From Allolobophora icterica (Eukaryota > Annelida > Clitellata > Crassiclitellata > Lumbricidae): 64,000 bases of DNA. This document shows positions 12,931 through 25,514 of the stretch, one piece after another. The notes under the pieces are model-generated. The model was given only the letters and a program-made list of their open reading frames with translations, was not told the DNA's origin and ran no database searches. The DNA lies in contig OY744610.1 in assembly GCA_963556255.1 (NCBI GenBank), positions 14,796,919-14,860,918 of the forward strand, given 5' to 3'. The first letter of the stretch is position 1. Each line of letters starts with the position of its first letter. The position numbers were made by a program, and so were the translations under genes.

Positions 12931-13396
12931 ACATTTATCGTAATACAAGTAAATGGCAGCACAATCAATACTTTTAACGGTAACATCGATCAAGTTATAT
13001 GATCAGCAGGTAAAAGAACCAATGATAGAACTCTTAACTAAAGAACTTAACAATCAGTACACATGGATTCCAACTAAGGTATACAGTTCAATTTTCATTA
13101 GTTAAAAAGAGATGAAGAAAAAAACAAAAAAACAAAAAAACAACAGTGCCTGTATAATAAACACATAATGCAGTGTGTTAGATAGTGACGTAGTTAAGCT
13201 TTTCGACCGATACCATCTTAGTGTAGAGTTATGGTGTCTCAGTGTTGTGTCTCCGTCTGGAGAACTGTTGTGTTTTCGGAACCTGACGAGTTTAGTCTCG
13301 TTGAGATTGGCTGGTCTCCTCGGTTGTGTTGCTGACGGAGAAGTCTGTTTCTGCCGTGAGGTTTCGTCGCCTGCTGGGCTGACACTGTCTTGTAAG

Positions 13397-13786
13397 CAGG
13401 GTCGTAGCCAGACTTCAATTCAAGAGGAGGCAACTACTGCTTTTCAAAACTTGTATGCAGTGGCAGCGATCTTGTTTGAGAGGTGACAGGGAAATTTTTC
13501 AGCGGCCGAAGGGCGGTCGCAACAACCTCTGAGAATTTCTGAATTTCGCTCTGAGAATTTCTTAAATTTATGTTACGAAAAAAGTTGATGACCTTTTTTA
13601 GTCATTAACACATTCGATGACTTTTTTCTCGGGGGCTAAAGACACAAATCAAGAGGAGGCAACATCCACCTCTGCTGGTGTGTACTTGAGGATGCAGGGC
13701 TATTACCCATGGAAAATTTTTAAATCCACAAAACCAATAGGAGGCAAATGCCTCCTCTTGCCTGCATGTAGCTACGCCTATAATAT
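13397..13786. mobile_element. Probable hAT-type MITE
   Basis: The left end CAGGGTCGTAGCCAG and the inverted right end (TAGGCGTAGCTAC read on the minus strand) are similar. They are flanked by TCTTGTAA and TCTTGCAA, a plausible 8 bp target duplication with one mismatch. Internal AAGAGGAGGCAAC and its inverted partner GCCTCCTCTTG support a foldback structure. The exact right border is uncertain. Confidence 0.45.
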
Positions 13787-15345
13787 TCTTGCAAGGTATC
13801 TCTTCGCTTTCTGCTGTAGGCCTACATATTCTCTATTAAATCAAATTTTTATCTAACGCCACTTCTTTCTATCTCCCTAGACAAATTGGCTGACAAAAAT
13901 TATATATGAAATATGCGCAAAACTGTATATTTTATTGGACCGTATTGGTGTATTTGATTTTATGCGTAAATGCCTTTTTTGTAGCAGGTGTGTGTGAGTT
14001 GTTAACCATTTCTTTCTATCACAACCAGAGGCGGCCATTGACAGTTTTGTGCTATATGCCGCTATAGGCAAGCTGCAGGACAAAAATGCCGCCTCCTACT
14101 AAACTCATATATTTCCATACAATTTCTTATTAACTAATTATACTATTTTTTATTTTGCTGGATTTTGCTGCCCCTTGAGAAATCCCGCTCTAGGCAGCCG
14201 CCTACATTGCCTTAACCAGGGAGTTATTTGAAACCTTGAGATCTACGGTTGGTTGCATGATATTGACCTTCATATGGCTTAGATCCGCGACTCGGATGAA
14301 AGACAAGAGACTGCCAATGGATGATTTAACGAGTTAACTTCTCGCTGCCAGTGATGTGTCACATCTTTTAGGCACAGTGAATTCCTCCTTGTACGCTCAA
14401 CTGAAGTTGGTTAGTGAAACATAAGCGAGGACAGACCATCAGTCACTTACTGAACTTATCTGTGGCCAACAAAAAACTGAGAACCTACAACTTCCTAGTC
14501 CTTTCCGCTAAGCTTAATTTAATGGAGGAGCAGCAATCCTAATGATGAAAGACAACAATTAAGTGATAATAAAGATAACTATTAAAACAATATTCATAAA
14601 TGTAATTATTATAATTATGATATAATGGCAGAGAGCCGGCAGAGGAGAAGATGATAATGACGGTTATGATGACAGTTAAAATTATGAGTATAAAGATAAT
14701 AAAACCGACAGCGAAACCTACAGCTACAATGACAATGAATGTCAATAATAATATTGATAATGTATATATTGTATGTATGTAACTGTGTATGTTTGTATGC
14801 ATGTATGTATGTACACTAGCTGTATGTATACGTAGCCGAGGGGTTTTATGTTAAATGTTTCTTGGATGTAGATCGGACACGCTCAAGCACACATGCACAC
14901 GCACACAGAGTCGATGTTTATTCAAACAATGATGATACACGCTAGGACCTCGTGTCCCGGTTGACAAACGGGACATGAGTCCTGCTTAAGCTGGCAGCCA
15001 TGTGACCAACGTGTTTGTTCCTGATCTCTGCATTCTGTGCATCTGTCCTGTCTGTTACAATGGATAAATATGGCCTTATGGCGAACATCATATACATGTA
15101 TACTCGGCATGCTTGTGTGTAGTCTGTCTGCGCATGCATATGCCAACTCCCTCATTCTTCCCCCACTTCCACACTCCCTACACCCTAAAGGGTGTTTATG
15201 ATGACCAGTTCAGACTCGATCTTGATGCAGGCCTACATCTACATATATAATTATATAATGTATGTATTACTGTATGTATAAATATGTATGATTGAATGTA
15301 TGTATCAGGCATGTATCAGGCATGAATGTATGTATCAGACTTACA
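13787..15345. other. No gene; scattered simple repeats and hAT-like scraps
   Basis: It contains an AT-rich (GATAAT-like) stretch at 14540-14770 and a GTATG-repeat stretch at 14760-14830. A segment with AGAGGCGGCC...GGCAGCCGCC (14025-14190) may be a degraded hAT end. Nothing is convincingly coding. Confidence 0.45.
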
Positions 15346-15595
15346 CAGACCTGCTGGTCTGTGTAAGTCCTTTCGGCGCCTTGTGACCGGAGGGTTGCAT
15401 GTTCGAATCCCACTCTAGTCGCTGCGTACGGACCTTGGGCAAGTCCTTCACTCGCAATTGCTCGTGGCGCTTCGGCGTGAAAATTCCGGCACAGTATACC
15501 AATGCTGTAGTCGGGAGCGCCTCTGAGTAGTAGTAGACTTCGAGAGGCGCTATAGAAATATCCGGAATAAATAAATAAATAAAATAAATAAATGC
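15346..15595 (+). mobile_element. tRNA-derived SINE with LINE-type 3' tail
   Basis: The head GGTCTGTGTAAGTCC is followed by a B box in GTTCGAATCC (15401-15410) and a central block with CTTGGGCAAG. The 3' tail reads GGGAGCGCCTCTGAGTAG...GAGGCGCTATAGAAATATCC followed by AATA repeats. That tail matches the 3' end of the LINE on the minus strand at 62.0 kb, as expected if the LINE's machinery mobilises this SINE. A second copy of the head only is at 16160-16187. Confidence 0.85.
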
Positions 15596-16159
15596 ATAAT
15601 GATAATGATGACACGAAGAATGAATTGCAAGTGATAATAGTTAAGATGACTGACGTGTGGTTTCTCACAATTTTCAGTTTCCATTTCTTGTTCTACTCTA
15701 TTACTCTGTTGGTGTTTTCGTCAATCGTTACAAATCTTCGAAATTAATATTTCTGTTATTTTACATTTTACATGTAGCCAGTGTTTTGCTGACAGTTAAG
15801 AGAAATAGCCTACGTTTTCCATTGAGATCTAAACATAGTAACAATACATGCCTCTCTCATTTTGGAAGAGGAAAGAAGTCTCCCTTGGATTTAATTAATT
15901 AATCTTAGTGTAGGCCTATTAGTGGGCCATGGGTGAAGATTTGATTTCTTTTGGGTCACTGAGGCACTGCGTCGTTGTAGCGAAAGCAGAAAGTTGAAAA
16001 GTTCTTGTATGGATCAGTTGTCCTTGTGTTTTCAATACGTCGATGGTTCAGCTGAGATGGACGCTGGATGTCTTCATTTCTGTACACTCAGTGATCTATG
16101 CATAAAGAACTAGACTGTAATAACGGTCCATATTACCTCTGTTGGTTTTTGACAGGCAG

Positions 16160-16187
16160 ACGACCTGCTGGTCTGTGTAAGTCCTTG
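16160..16187 (+). mobile_element. Truncated SINE head
   Basis: CCTGCTGGTCTGTGTAAGTC is identical to the start of the SINE at 15350. The rest of the element is missing. Confidence 0.55.
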
Positions 16188-18900
16188 CTCCACTTACGAA
16201 CTTGAATTGAATCATGCAAAGTGGAAATCGTTGACGCTTACAAGGCATAGCACCAAAAATAAGTGACATCTTTTGAATCATGAAAAGAAAACAGAACTAA
16301 AATATTTCATGAGTCGTAAGTTGTTTCGTGTGCGACATGTGAACAACATTGAATTTTGACCCGCATGCGTGGCTTTGCTAATCTGTAAAATGTTCTAACT
16401 CCAGCTCTTAGTTAGACAACTTAGACACTGGGGAAGGTGTCTGGTTTAGCAGAATTTTACTGATAATTCTGAGAACAGAGCAATATAACATTCTTCTGCT
16501 AAAATATCCGAACTCTTCGGCCTGATGCAGAACTAATATTTTCACCTAATTCCTGGACAGGCCTTTCTAGATATCCGATAAGTTGGCCGTGGCCCAGCGC
16601 CTTTGAGGGTTTCTGCAAGACACCATCGAATCAGAGAAGCAAGCAAAACACATTAGGCAGCGTTTGGATCAAAATTTAACTTATGTCTACATTTTAACCA
16701 AAGGAAGTTTCATGCATTTGATAAAAAAAATTACATTTTAAACAAACAAGGTCACTCAATCAATATTCGTTTATTGCAGAAATTCCAGTTGAAACAAACG
16801 CAACAGGATTACAGTCTTTAAAAATATAGAAAGCAAACGTGATTAATTCAGATCTAAATTAGGTGTAAGGTGCAAACAGATTTTATGTTCATTTCAGTTT
16901 GAAATCAAACCCTTGAGTTGACATTCTGCCTTCGTAAGCAAAGGAGAAACGGCAACCAGTGTTACTGACATATAACACGAGATTTAACTGTTAATGTAAA
17001 AATACTCTATATATATAGCAAAGTAATAAATCTTCCGAGAACATTGTATGTTCTGTTAAGCAGACTGGCTGACCGATCGCTTATAGGTAACTTCTGCCAA
17101 TAACCAATGCATACGCATTACGCACCTCGGGATTAGTGCAGACTTTAATCGATGCTTTGATAAAGATTCAGTCTACTAGATAGTTCAGTTAATGCCAAAG
17201 ATTACTTTCTATTATATAGTGAGATTACAGTAGATCAATGTACTGCTTATTAAGACGGTGAAAGAGAGTTAATGAAGCAAATCAGTTGGAAGGATTTGTT
17301 TCAAAGAGCAAAGCGGAAGGCAGAGTAGAAATCTCGTGGTGTGGATTCTCTTAACGTGCTATAATAAGTTTATGCCAATCGATAGCATCTTGTTCGTCTG
17401 TCAAAGCGTCTGTAGATAAAAAGAAGATATCAGGCAATATAACTTTGTCCGTCACTTGTATTGGTGAATTAGGTGTTGCATTTTAGGAAATAACAACTTC
17501 GGAATTGCGTCTTTAGATGCGATCTCGCTGACAATATCCTAGAATTCTCCGTTTGTTTTCCTCTTCGTCTTGTTCGTTAGTCCTTTAATCTGGTGTGTTT
17601 GCAGAGTGAAAGGAATTTGACGAGGACACTGATCAGTGATCACAGCATAGACAACACTGTTTAGAATGGCCGATCGAAGCAGACATTCATTATTAATAGT
17701 AGCAACCGTTTTGCTAATACTTACTTCTTTCGGAAAAAAGTGCGCGCAATTTAATTTAGTGTCATCCCCAAAGACACTTTGAATTGTCGGCTTGACTGTT
17801 TACTTTTCTTGCTATATAAAAGCTGACCAAACATCTTTGTATTTCATAATAGCATGTAGCTAGCCTACTAATGTCTCACATTGCATAGTTTTTGAACAAT
17901 TTCAATTTCAAGGAAACCAAACAAACAAACGTTAATATTTCGAATTATGAATCGAGTTTAGCGTAAGCGAGTGTACAGGAGTCGCTTGTCCGAACTCAAC
18001 GCAATTAATCAAACGGGTAATTGTACTCAACGCTTGACAGTTGAAAGAAGAAGGAACGAGGTAAAATCGTCCATTACACAGCAAAATGGTGAAATTAAAT
18101 GTATGTCTCTAAAACGTCGATACATATATTTTCTTTCTGTTCGTTAAGGGTTTGAACTGTTTTATAGCTGACTTTTCAATGCTGCGAGCCGACCACCCAA
18201 TCCTATAGTCGCTTACATCGCAGGATGAGGTAGGTAAGATTTTCCTTTGCTCGAGACCAGCTTAAGGAAACTTACTCTTCCCAACCAGTTCATCTGTTGT
18301 CTTTGAGCTTGGCTTTGTTGTTTTCCGGCTGCAATTATTTTAAGGCTGCATCCAATATAGATGTCTTCGGGTTTCAGTTTGGATAATTGTGGTTTTATAT
18401 TTTCTCTGCCTCCTTGATTTCTGAAAATCAAGTGGGCTAACTTTTGTCAGAGGAGCAAACGGCAGAGGAGCGTGGGGCAGATGATTGTGGGTGAACGATG
18501 AGATGAGCGGAGGAACGTATAGCTTACTGTATTTTGGATAAAGATCGCTCCAGAATCGAGGTGCAGTTTGGTACATGGATTGCTTAGACAACTTACGATT
18601 ATAAGTAACTGGGAAACTGCCAAGAGTGAGGTTGGAGGATGATCGCAGCTCCTCTACGTTCTCTGTCTGGTTTCTCTGGCAACCGGATTCGGATCTTCTA
18701 CAGACCCTCTGACCAGACACAGCCCTCGTGAAGAAGCTGGGACCCCGCGCTTAGCTGTGGAATAGCGCTATATGAATGTGAAATTTGCGATTTACGATGA
18801 TCGGGTATAGAGCGGGGTGGATTTTCGAATCTCGGTCGCGGAAACCCTCCGTTCGTGTTGCCAATCGTTGCTACTTCGCATTTCTTAATAACCTTGGCAT
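16188..18900. other. No recognisable gene
   Basis: Near 16753-16785 a minus-strand CAATAAACG..ATTGATTGAG resembles the (TTGA)n LINE tail. Near 18760-18780 TAGCGCTATATGAATG resembles the other LINE tail. Otherwise I see only short frames without motifs. Confidence 0.45.
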
Positions 18901-19154
18901 TTACTCTGAATAACGTTGGCCAATCGGATATGTGGTTGCCACCTATCGAGTAATACGCTATTTACGGGCGAGAATACAGAATATATGCTAAAACCTGAAC
19001 CGATGAATGGCATAAAACTGTCGCTGTATGCAGATGACAGCGCTATCAGGCGTTCCAGCCTCAAACAGGAAGTAAACGCACGTGAACTCCAGCGATACCG
19101 TACCTTGATATAATGAAAAAATTCTTCGATGATTGGGTTTTGAAGGTCTCTACG

Positions 19155-19528
19155 CAGGCCCGGTTCGTCCGTTAGGCAAACTAGGCAGCCGCCTAGGGCC
19201 GCCGATTTTTAGGGGCCGCCTATTTTCCATTTTTTTAAATTATTTAATTATTATTCGCTAGATGGAAGTTTTATAGTGTTGGTTTATAGTGTTGGTTGGT
19301 GTAATAAATCGCGCAGGTGTAACCGTGAAATGCTAAAAGAGGTAGCGACATTCATTTGTGAGGCGAATGACTAAAAAAGGTCATCAACTTTTTTTGTAAG
19401 ATGAAATTCCAAAAAAGATGGACGAAATCGAAATTACCATGACGAAAATCTAAAAATTTCGGACGGTGTCCTAGGGCCGCCGGTTAGCCGGTTTGCCTAG
19501 GGCCGCCAAATGTCTTAAGCCGGGTATG
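19155..19528. mobile_element. hAT-like MITE with 8 bp target duplication
   Basis: It is flanked on both sides by TCTCTACG (19147-19154 and 19529-19536). The ends are CAGGCCCGG and, inverted, CATACCCGG. Internally TAGGGCCGCC recurs in several places. It interrupts a reverse-transcriptase frame that resumes right after it, confirming an insertion. Confidence 0.75.
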
Positions 19529-19805
19529 TCTCTACGTGTAAGACCGTTGCAGTTTGGTTCCGACGAGGACAAAGGCCAGAAGGAAAACACCATACCTCGA
19601 GTTTGGGACAGCAACCTTGGTCTTAAAAAATCTGTAAAGTTTCTTGGAATGATATTTGACCGACGTCTCGACTGGACGGCACAACTGAACTACATTGTGG
19701 ATCGATACAAGCCTCGCCTCAATCTCATGCCAGCCATGGCTGGCGTCAGCTTGGAAGCCTCAAAAGAGACTTTGTTGATGGTGTACCGGGCAATGATTCG
19801 ATCCT

Positions 19806-20573
19806 TTAGGGGCCATTGCATAATTACGTAACGCCGAAAATGACCGTTTTTGACCCACCCACCCTGTAACGCTTCGTAACCTTGCCCTAGACCCACCCAC
19901 CTCCCCAGCGTTACGTATTTATTGTTACGGAAAATTATTTTAGATTTACTATGTGAACGCGCACTTATAATTCATATTTTATAGCGAATTTAATATAGTA
20001 TGTGAATTAGAACTTGACAGTAGACTTAAAATATAGGCCTACAGAACGTTTCATTTATATAAATGACAGTCATGTTTGAAATGCAAATTACTTTGTTTTT
20101 AAAGTTTTACGTCAAAGTTTTACACACTGGAAAGTTTCGTGGACTAAATTGCTTATTAATAATTAATCAAATTATGATGAACTAGTTATTTGCTTAGTCT
20201 GAGCACTTCGATAATTATTAATATAAATTTTGCTCAGTTTTTGTCGGGCATCAATTTTAAATGTTTGAAATTCGTGTCCACTAAGTGAAATATGCTTTAA
20301 AGTTGTTCTTTAAGGTCAGGAATCCAGGGAGAATTACCACGTTGTTCCGACGGTAAAACTATGAAAGATCCAAACAATTCGACCACCGGTTTCCGGTTTA
20401 CACAAACGGGAGATGAAATCGCAGCTTATTTTAGACCAATAGCACATCGTCTAACCAGTTTGGTAATTCGCCATTGGACCGTATTTATATACAGAAATAC
20501 CTGGGCGCGTTGCGAAAGGTAGTTCCCCACGAGAGCCATACAAGCTGCAGGGCCGAACTTTCACAATTTCAAG
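19806..20573 (+). repeat. Copy A of a ~770 bp dispersed repeat (copy B at 35.5 kb)
   Basis: It begins GGGGCCATTGCATAATTACG, with a partner GCGTTACGTATTTATTGTTACGG about 100 bp later that is its near inverse. It continues through blocks shared with 35469-36597 to ACGAGAGCCATACA. No coding frame is seen. It interrupts a LINE reverse-transcriptase frame on its left side. Confidence 0.8.
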
Positions 20574-20899
20574 CAAGCACTTGAGGAATTTCGAATCAAA
20601 GTTGCCGAAGTCAACAAAGAGTTCTAACAACCTGCGATCAACCCAGGGAGATGCTCAACGTAACCACCATGGACATTCAAACCGCCGGCCATCGAACTGA
20701 ATCTCAGAATCCGAATAGGAGTGGAGACAGCCTACAAACGACGAAGCGGGCGATTGAAGATCATCTTCAGACGCACTCAGAAAAGTTGAAAATCTACACA
20801 AACGGTTCAAGGAAAATGATGTACGTGCAATCTGCAATGGCATATCACAAGTGCTACAGTTAGAGCGATAAAGCGAAATTTAAAACAACAGAAGGTAGA

Positions 20900-21458
20900 G
20901 CAGTTCCTCAGGTCATTGACGTCGTTGTATTGTGACTGTAGTGTAGGGTAGTCACAACTTTTAAGGGTGGTGGTGACAATCACCAGTACCTTTACTTTTT
21001 TGGCTCTGTGCTGAAATTTTTGCGATTTGACAGCGTTAGTTTGCTTTAAAGCAAGTTCAAGCAACAGTGTAAGCCTGTAAGGCATCCTATAAGTATAGAA
21101 ATTGTCGTCATTGCAATTACGGCAATTGACGGCTTGTATTCTTGCAGAAATATCGCTGATAGCTTCTGTAACGTTAGGGAAAGAAGTTGGGAAAGCAAGG
21201 GAGTGAGGAGTGTTGGGGTGAGCTAAAACCTGGAGAAAGGAGAATGACGACGTCAACAGCCCTTGCAGTCATATTTCCAGTTTAACACTGGAAACTATTG
21301 GCAGTTCCCTTTTATACCTCTTATAAGCATTCGCCTCGCCTTAAGTAACAGTGGAAGAACCGGCCTTTAAGTATTAACAACTTCATTTTCTTGGCCTCTG
21401 TTTACGAAGGCCGGTGGCCAGCCCTTTCCCTGATCTGCCAGTCTTCCCACTGACAGTA
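20900..21458. other. No recognisable gene
   Basis: Short frames only. I see no motif or terminal repeat in this stretch. Confidence 0.5.
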
Positions 21459-22012
21459 TTCTCCTCCTCCTCCTCCTCCTCCTCCTCCTCGTCCTCCTCC
21501 TCATCTTTATCCTGCTCTTATCCTTCTCCTCCTCTTCCTTATTCCCCTCCTTCTCTTCCTCCTCCTCCTCTTCCTCCTTCTTCTTCTTCGTCTTATTTTT
21601 TCTTCTCCTCCCTATCCTTCTCTTCCTCCTTCTTCTTCTCATCCTCCTCTCTATCCTCCATCACCTCCTCCTTCCTCTCCTCTCATGTTCTCCTTCTCCT
21701 CCTCCTCTTCAACATCCTTCACGTCATCCTTTTCTTTCTTCTTCTGCTTCTTCTTCTAATCCTCTTTTTTTCTACTCCTTCCTCTTCTTCTTCTGCTTCT
21801 TGTTCTCCTCATTCTTGTTCTACTCCTCCTCTTCCTCCTTCTTCTCCTTGTTCTTCTCCTCCTCCGTCTTCTCCTCCTTTTACTCCTTCCTCTTCTTCTT
21901 CTCCTCCTTCTCCTCCTTCTTCTTCTCCTCCTACTTCTTCTCTTCCTTCTTCTTCTTCTTCTTCTTCTTCTTCTTCTTCTTCTTCTTCTTCTTCTTCTTC
22001 TCTTTCTCCTCC
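21459..22012. repeat. ~550 bp polypyrimidine/polypurine tract
   Basis: Plus-strand CCT and CTT units with very few purines; the last 60 bases are pure CTT. All long frames here (poly-Ser, poly-Arg/Glu on the other strand) are artefacts of the repeat. Such tracts can form triplex (H-DNA) structures. Confidence 0.97.
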
Positions 22013-22019
22013 TTGCAAA

Positions 22020-22150
22020 TGACGGACAATGCAACTCACTGCAATACAATAGAATGCAATACAATACAATGTAATGCAAAATAATAAAATAGAATTCAAT
22101 GCAATACAAATCAAAACAATACAAAGCAATACAATGCAATACAAAGCAAC
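22020..22150. repeat. Degenerate AATACAATGC minisatellite
   Basis: About 130 bp of alternating ATACA and ATGCA units directly after the polypyrimidine tract. It resembles the AATACA tails of LINEs in this window but has no attached LINE body. Confidence 0.8.
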
Positions 22151-24830
22151 ACTATAATTTGAGGAGCCATTTATCCATTGCGATTCAGAAAGAGAAATAA
22201 CTTACCTATCATCGTTCAAACACAATGTTCTGTTCCTTTTTCAACGCGGCTTATCTTCATCTGCTTTCTCTTTTCCGTGTTCTGCTTCTTACAAAGGATA
22301 TTTACTCAAAGCCTATAATTCATCTGCTCGACTCACGTATTTGATCGATGATAGGGTTTCTCTTTCTGAATTTTATTGGCTTCTCGGATTATTGTATCGT
22401 ATTGAAATAGCTTGGCTTACTTGTTCAGTCTCAGCGTTACACTTAAATTCCCTTGTCGCTAAGTCTACTGCCTGTCTACGGCTTGACCACAGACGCGATT
22501 CCCCTACCTAGGCTACATACGTTAGTGTATTCCTGCAAAGCCTACGCATATTCCAGTCATGACTATTTATATATGGATAGTCGACCTGGGTTTTCACTTG
22601 TAGTCATTGGAATTACATTAGAAATCTCCAATGGGAACACACGATTCCTTAACTTTGTGGGTCTAGTTTTCGCTACAAATTAACAACTGGTCTATGATTA
22701 CATCAATGCATCACTTCACAATGTAAAATTAAGAACGCTATAATTGAAAGCCCAGATCGCTCAATTGCAATAATTAACAACGCAGATATGACGATATCTT
22801 TAGCTATATCGTAACAATTAAACGCAAACAACTGCCTAGGCCCCTATAGCTGGGCTTGACATGTTAATTTTAAGAGAAAACCAAATGTTGACATAGTAGA
22901 ATGATCTCAATTTGTTATATCGGGCAAGCAATTACTTGATGGGTTTGTAATTTTCCTTTTCGTTCCAACATGATTAAGTCTTTTGCGCCAAACTTCCTTG
23001 AGTCAAAATCGAAAACCAAAGAGTTGCAGTAAGTCATATCCGAAATTTCTGGACCAATTTTTTTGTAGTTTGGCCAAATTTGCCCAGGACCACCGACAGA
23101 AATTCCGGGCCCCTAGGCAGATCAGTCGCGGGCCCCTAAACTGTCATTACGTGTAGGCTTTAAGAGAAAAGTTGCTTGCGGGCCCGGCCCGGGCCCCGCA
23201 AAATCCTCTGGCCCCTTGGCATTTGCCATCTGTTCCCCCCTCTCGGTGGGCATGAATTTGCCTAAAGTGTTAGGATATCTCGCGATTGGACAGCGGTACT
23301 TTCGACGTCTATGGAAATATCCGAGTTATTTAATGCAATCTGAAGATCCAAGGTTCGAAAAGTTCTATAAGAGGTTAAGTCCCTCGTCGTTATCCGAAAA
23401 GTGCAGAATTTATGTCCCATGCAGTTTTTTGAGTTTTTCGATAATTTCTTCAAATTATTGTTGCCTATCCTTCAAAGAATGAGCAGATTAACATTTCCCA
23501 TCATTGTTGTAGGTGCTAGATATTGGAAATTTAGAAAAAATTACTAAATGTATACAAAATATCACTACCATTCTCTGTCCGAGACGGTGTACAATGCACT
23601 AAATTCAGTCTTTACGCAAATTTACTCCATTACAAGCTTTTACAAAAGTTTATTATTTTGATTAATTAGTAGCTAGCATATGTAATAATTAAACATTTAG
23701 ACTCATTTTCGTAATATTTATTTCTTTTTGCGCCTATTTATACTTGTGTATAGAAATAAGCATCATAGCCATCTCAATTTTTGGGAAGCCTATAACTTTA
23801 AGAGAACGTGCTTACCTACTAAAATAAAAACACCAGGAACAAGATATTGTCAACTAGGCCTATTAATGGAATCACACAGATTTGTGTTGAAATTCATAAT
23901 GTTTTATTTTTAATTTAAGTTTGTCTGTTCCAAATTACAAGAGAAGTAAATTTCTGTTTCATTACCATCTAGTGTTGTATTTCCTGGTTTAGGTAGATTA
24001 CAACATTGATACATGTAACTTATGTTATTTGCCGCTTTTGTTCAACTGATTGAAATTACTTATCTGATGGAGTAATTAACGTGAAAATGTTTGACGGCTG
24101 TTATAAATTTCATCATTATGTCATTACCATCCGCGGTTGTTTCTCATCATTACCTACTCTATGCATCAGATTTTTGCTATTTTCTCATGACAGTCCCATC
24201 TTTTCACGGACGGTAATGATGCATTGCTAAGTGTGAATAACATGTATTTTTGTGAATTATTTGATATAAAAATAAATTGCAAGTAATTAGGATTTACTAG
24301 CAACTCTTGAAATGTTGTTCAACTTGTATCTAATGCATATAACATACAGTTATAGCAAATGCTGCACAGATTTTTTCTGTGGCTGAAAATAATATTTAAA
24401 AAAAATTATTTCGAAAACTGTCTTAATTTCTTGACACCAGAATGTGAATATTATGTGAATGAGAGACCTGTTGTACTCCTACTTAATGCTTGTAGGGCCT
24501 ATCATCTAATTTTAAGAAATTGCCAATTTATAAGCACCAGAAGAATATTTCAGGTCCCCTGGGATTAAATATGATCACACAAAAAGGGCGGACTGTAATG
24601 AAAAAAGAGGAGCTGTGACTTTATAAATTCTGAAAAAATTAACTTTTGATTAAAAATATAGTGGAATTCTTTCAAATTAGTTAAATTTAACTATGTACAT
24701 GACTAAAAAAAGCACTTGCAGCTAATTTTTGGAAAGATTTTTTTTCGGAGACGAAATTTTTAACATTTCGGATAATGACCCATATAAGAATTTGCGGTGA
24801 CGGAACAGTGAGGATAGCTACTCTGTCTAG
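22151..24830. other. No gene; possible hAT-like GC-rich patch
   Basis: At 23090-23220 several GGGCCCCTAG-like and GGGCCC motifs are clustered, with GGCCCCTATAG at 22836; this may be a degraded inverted-repeat element. The rest is AT-rich with no motifs. Confidence 0.4.
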
Positions 24831-24832
24831 AA

Positions 24833-25514
24833 CTCTAGATGGAAGAGACTCGTACAGCGGAGAGAAGAGTTCTTAAAATACAATCTTAAGTCTATCGTCT
24901 ATATAGGAGGACAAATAAACGCTGATGGCAGCAGCGAAAAAGATACACAAAGAAGAATTGGACGCGCTTCACAGGCATTTGGAATAACGAACAGAATATG
25001 GAGGAGCAAAGAATCAACAAAGAAAACCAGGACAAATATATACGAGACAATGATACAACCCATTTTCCTATATGGATCGGAATGTTGGACAATGCGAAAA
25101 CAAGATGAGAGAAGAATTCTTACAGCAGAAATGAGCTGGCTGACGAAGATCGCAGGGATTTCAAGACTGCAGAAAATAAGAAATGAAAACATAAGACAAT
25201 CCTTAGGCATCAAAACAACTCTGCTAGACAAAGTCGTTCAACGAAGACTCCGATGGTTTGGACATGTAGAGAGAATGCCAGTTGACCGAATCCCACACAG
25301 TGCGCTACATACAAGATTCGAAGGGAAAAGACAAAAAGGCAGACCAAGACTACGCTGGATAGATAATATAACAGAGGACATAACATCACTTGGACTAACA
25401 CTAAGGGGGACAATAGACTTGACAAATGACCGAGGACAATGGAGATCTTTTGTTCGAACCCATCGCCGCCAAATGGCGTCAGGAACTGATGATGATGATG
25501 ATGAAGTCTTGTGA
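24833..25514 (+). mobile_element. LINE C-terminal reverse-transcriptase fragment with GATGAT tail
   Basis: The frame opens with SIVYIGGQINADGS and RRIGRASQAFG, then QPIFLYGSECWTM (near 25054), RRLRWFGHVERMP and GKRQKGRPRLRWIDNI, a C-terminal signature of endonuclease/reverse-transcriptase LINE proteins. It ends in poly-Asp encoded by GAT repeats, which is the LINE's microsatellite tail read through. The upstream catalytic domain is missing. The last 150 codons are open, suggesting a moderately young copy. Confidence 0.9.

Larger units (their letters stand above)
18980..20870 (+). mobile_element. Non-LTR retrotransposon remnant split by two other elements
   Basis: The first piece (to about 19150) reads GIKLSLYADDSAI, a reverse-transcriptase active-site box. 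A MITE sits at 19155-19528. The second piece (19537-19806) reads VKFLGMIFDRRLDW and KPRLNLMPAMAGVSLEASKE. A dispersed repeat then interrupts at about 19806. After it, near 20770-20830, KLKIYTNGSRK resembles an RNase H start with the first Asp changed to Asn. The N-terminal half is absent and the copy is non-functional. The RNase H call is the weak part. Confidence 0.75.

Noticed and set aside
14025..14200. A hAT MITE with AGAGGCGGCC ends
   Set aside because: Ends are only weakly similar and no target duplication was found.
21367..22144. Long Ser-rich, Arg-rich and Glu-rich open frames
   Set aside because: All arise from the polypyrimidine tract; open frames in every register are expected there.
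23216..23482. Small open frame as a gene
   Set aside because: No motif, no splice context and no supporting neighbour; length is within chance expectation.
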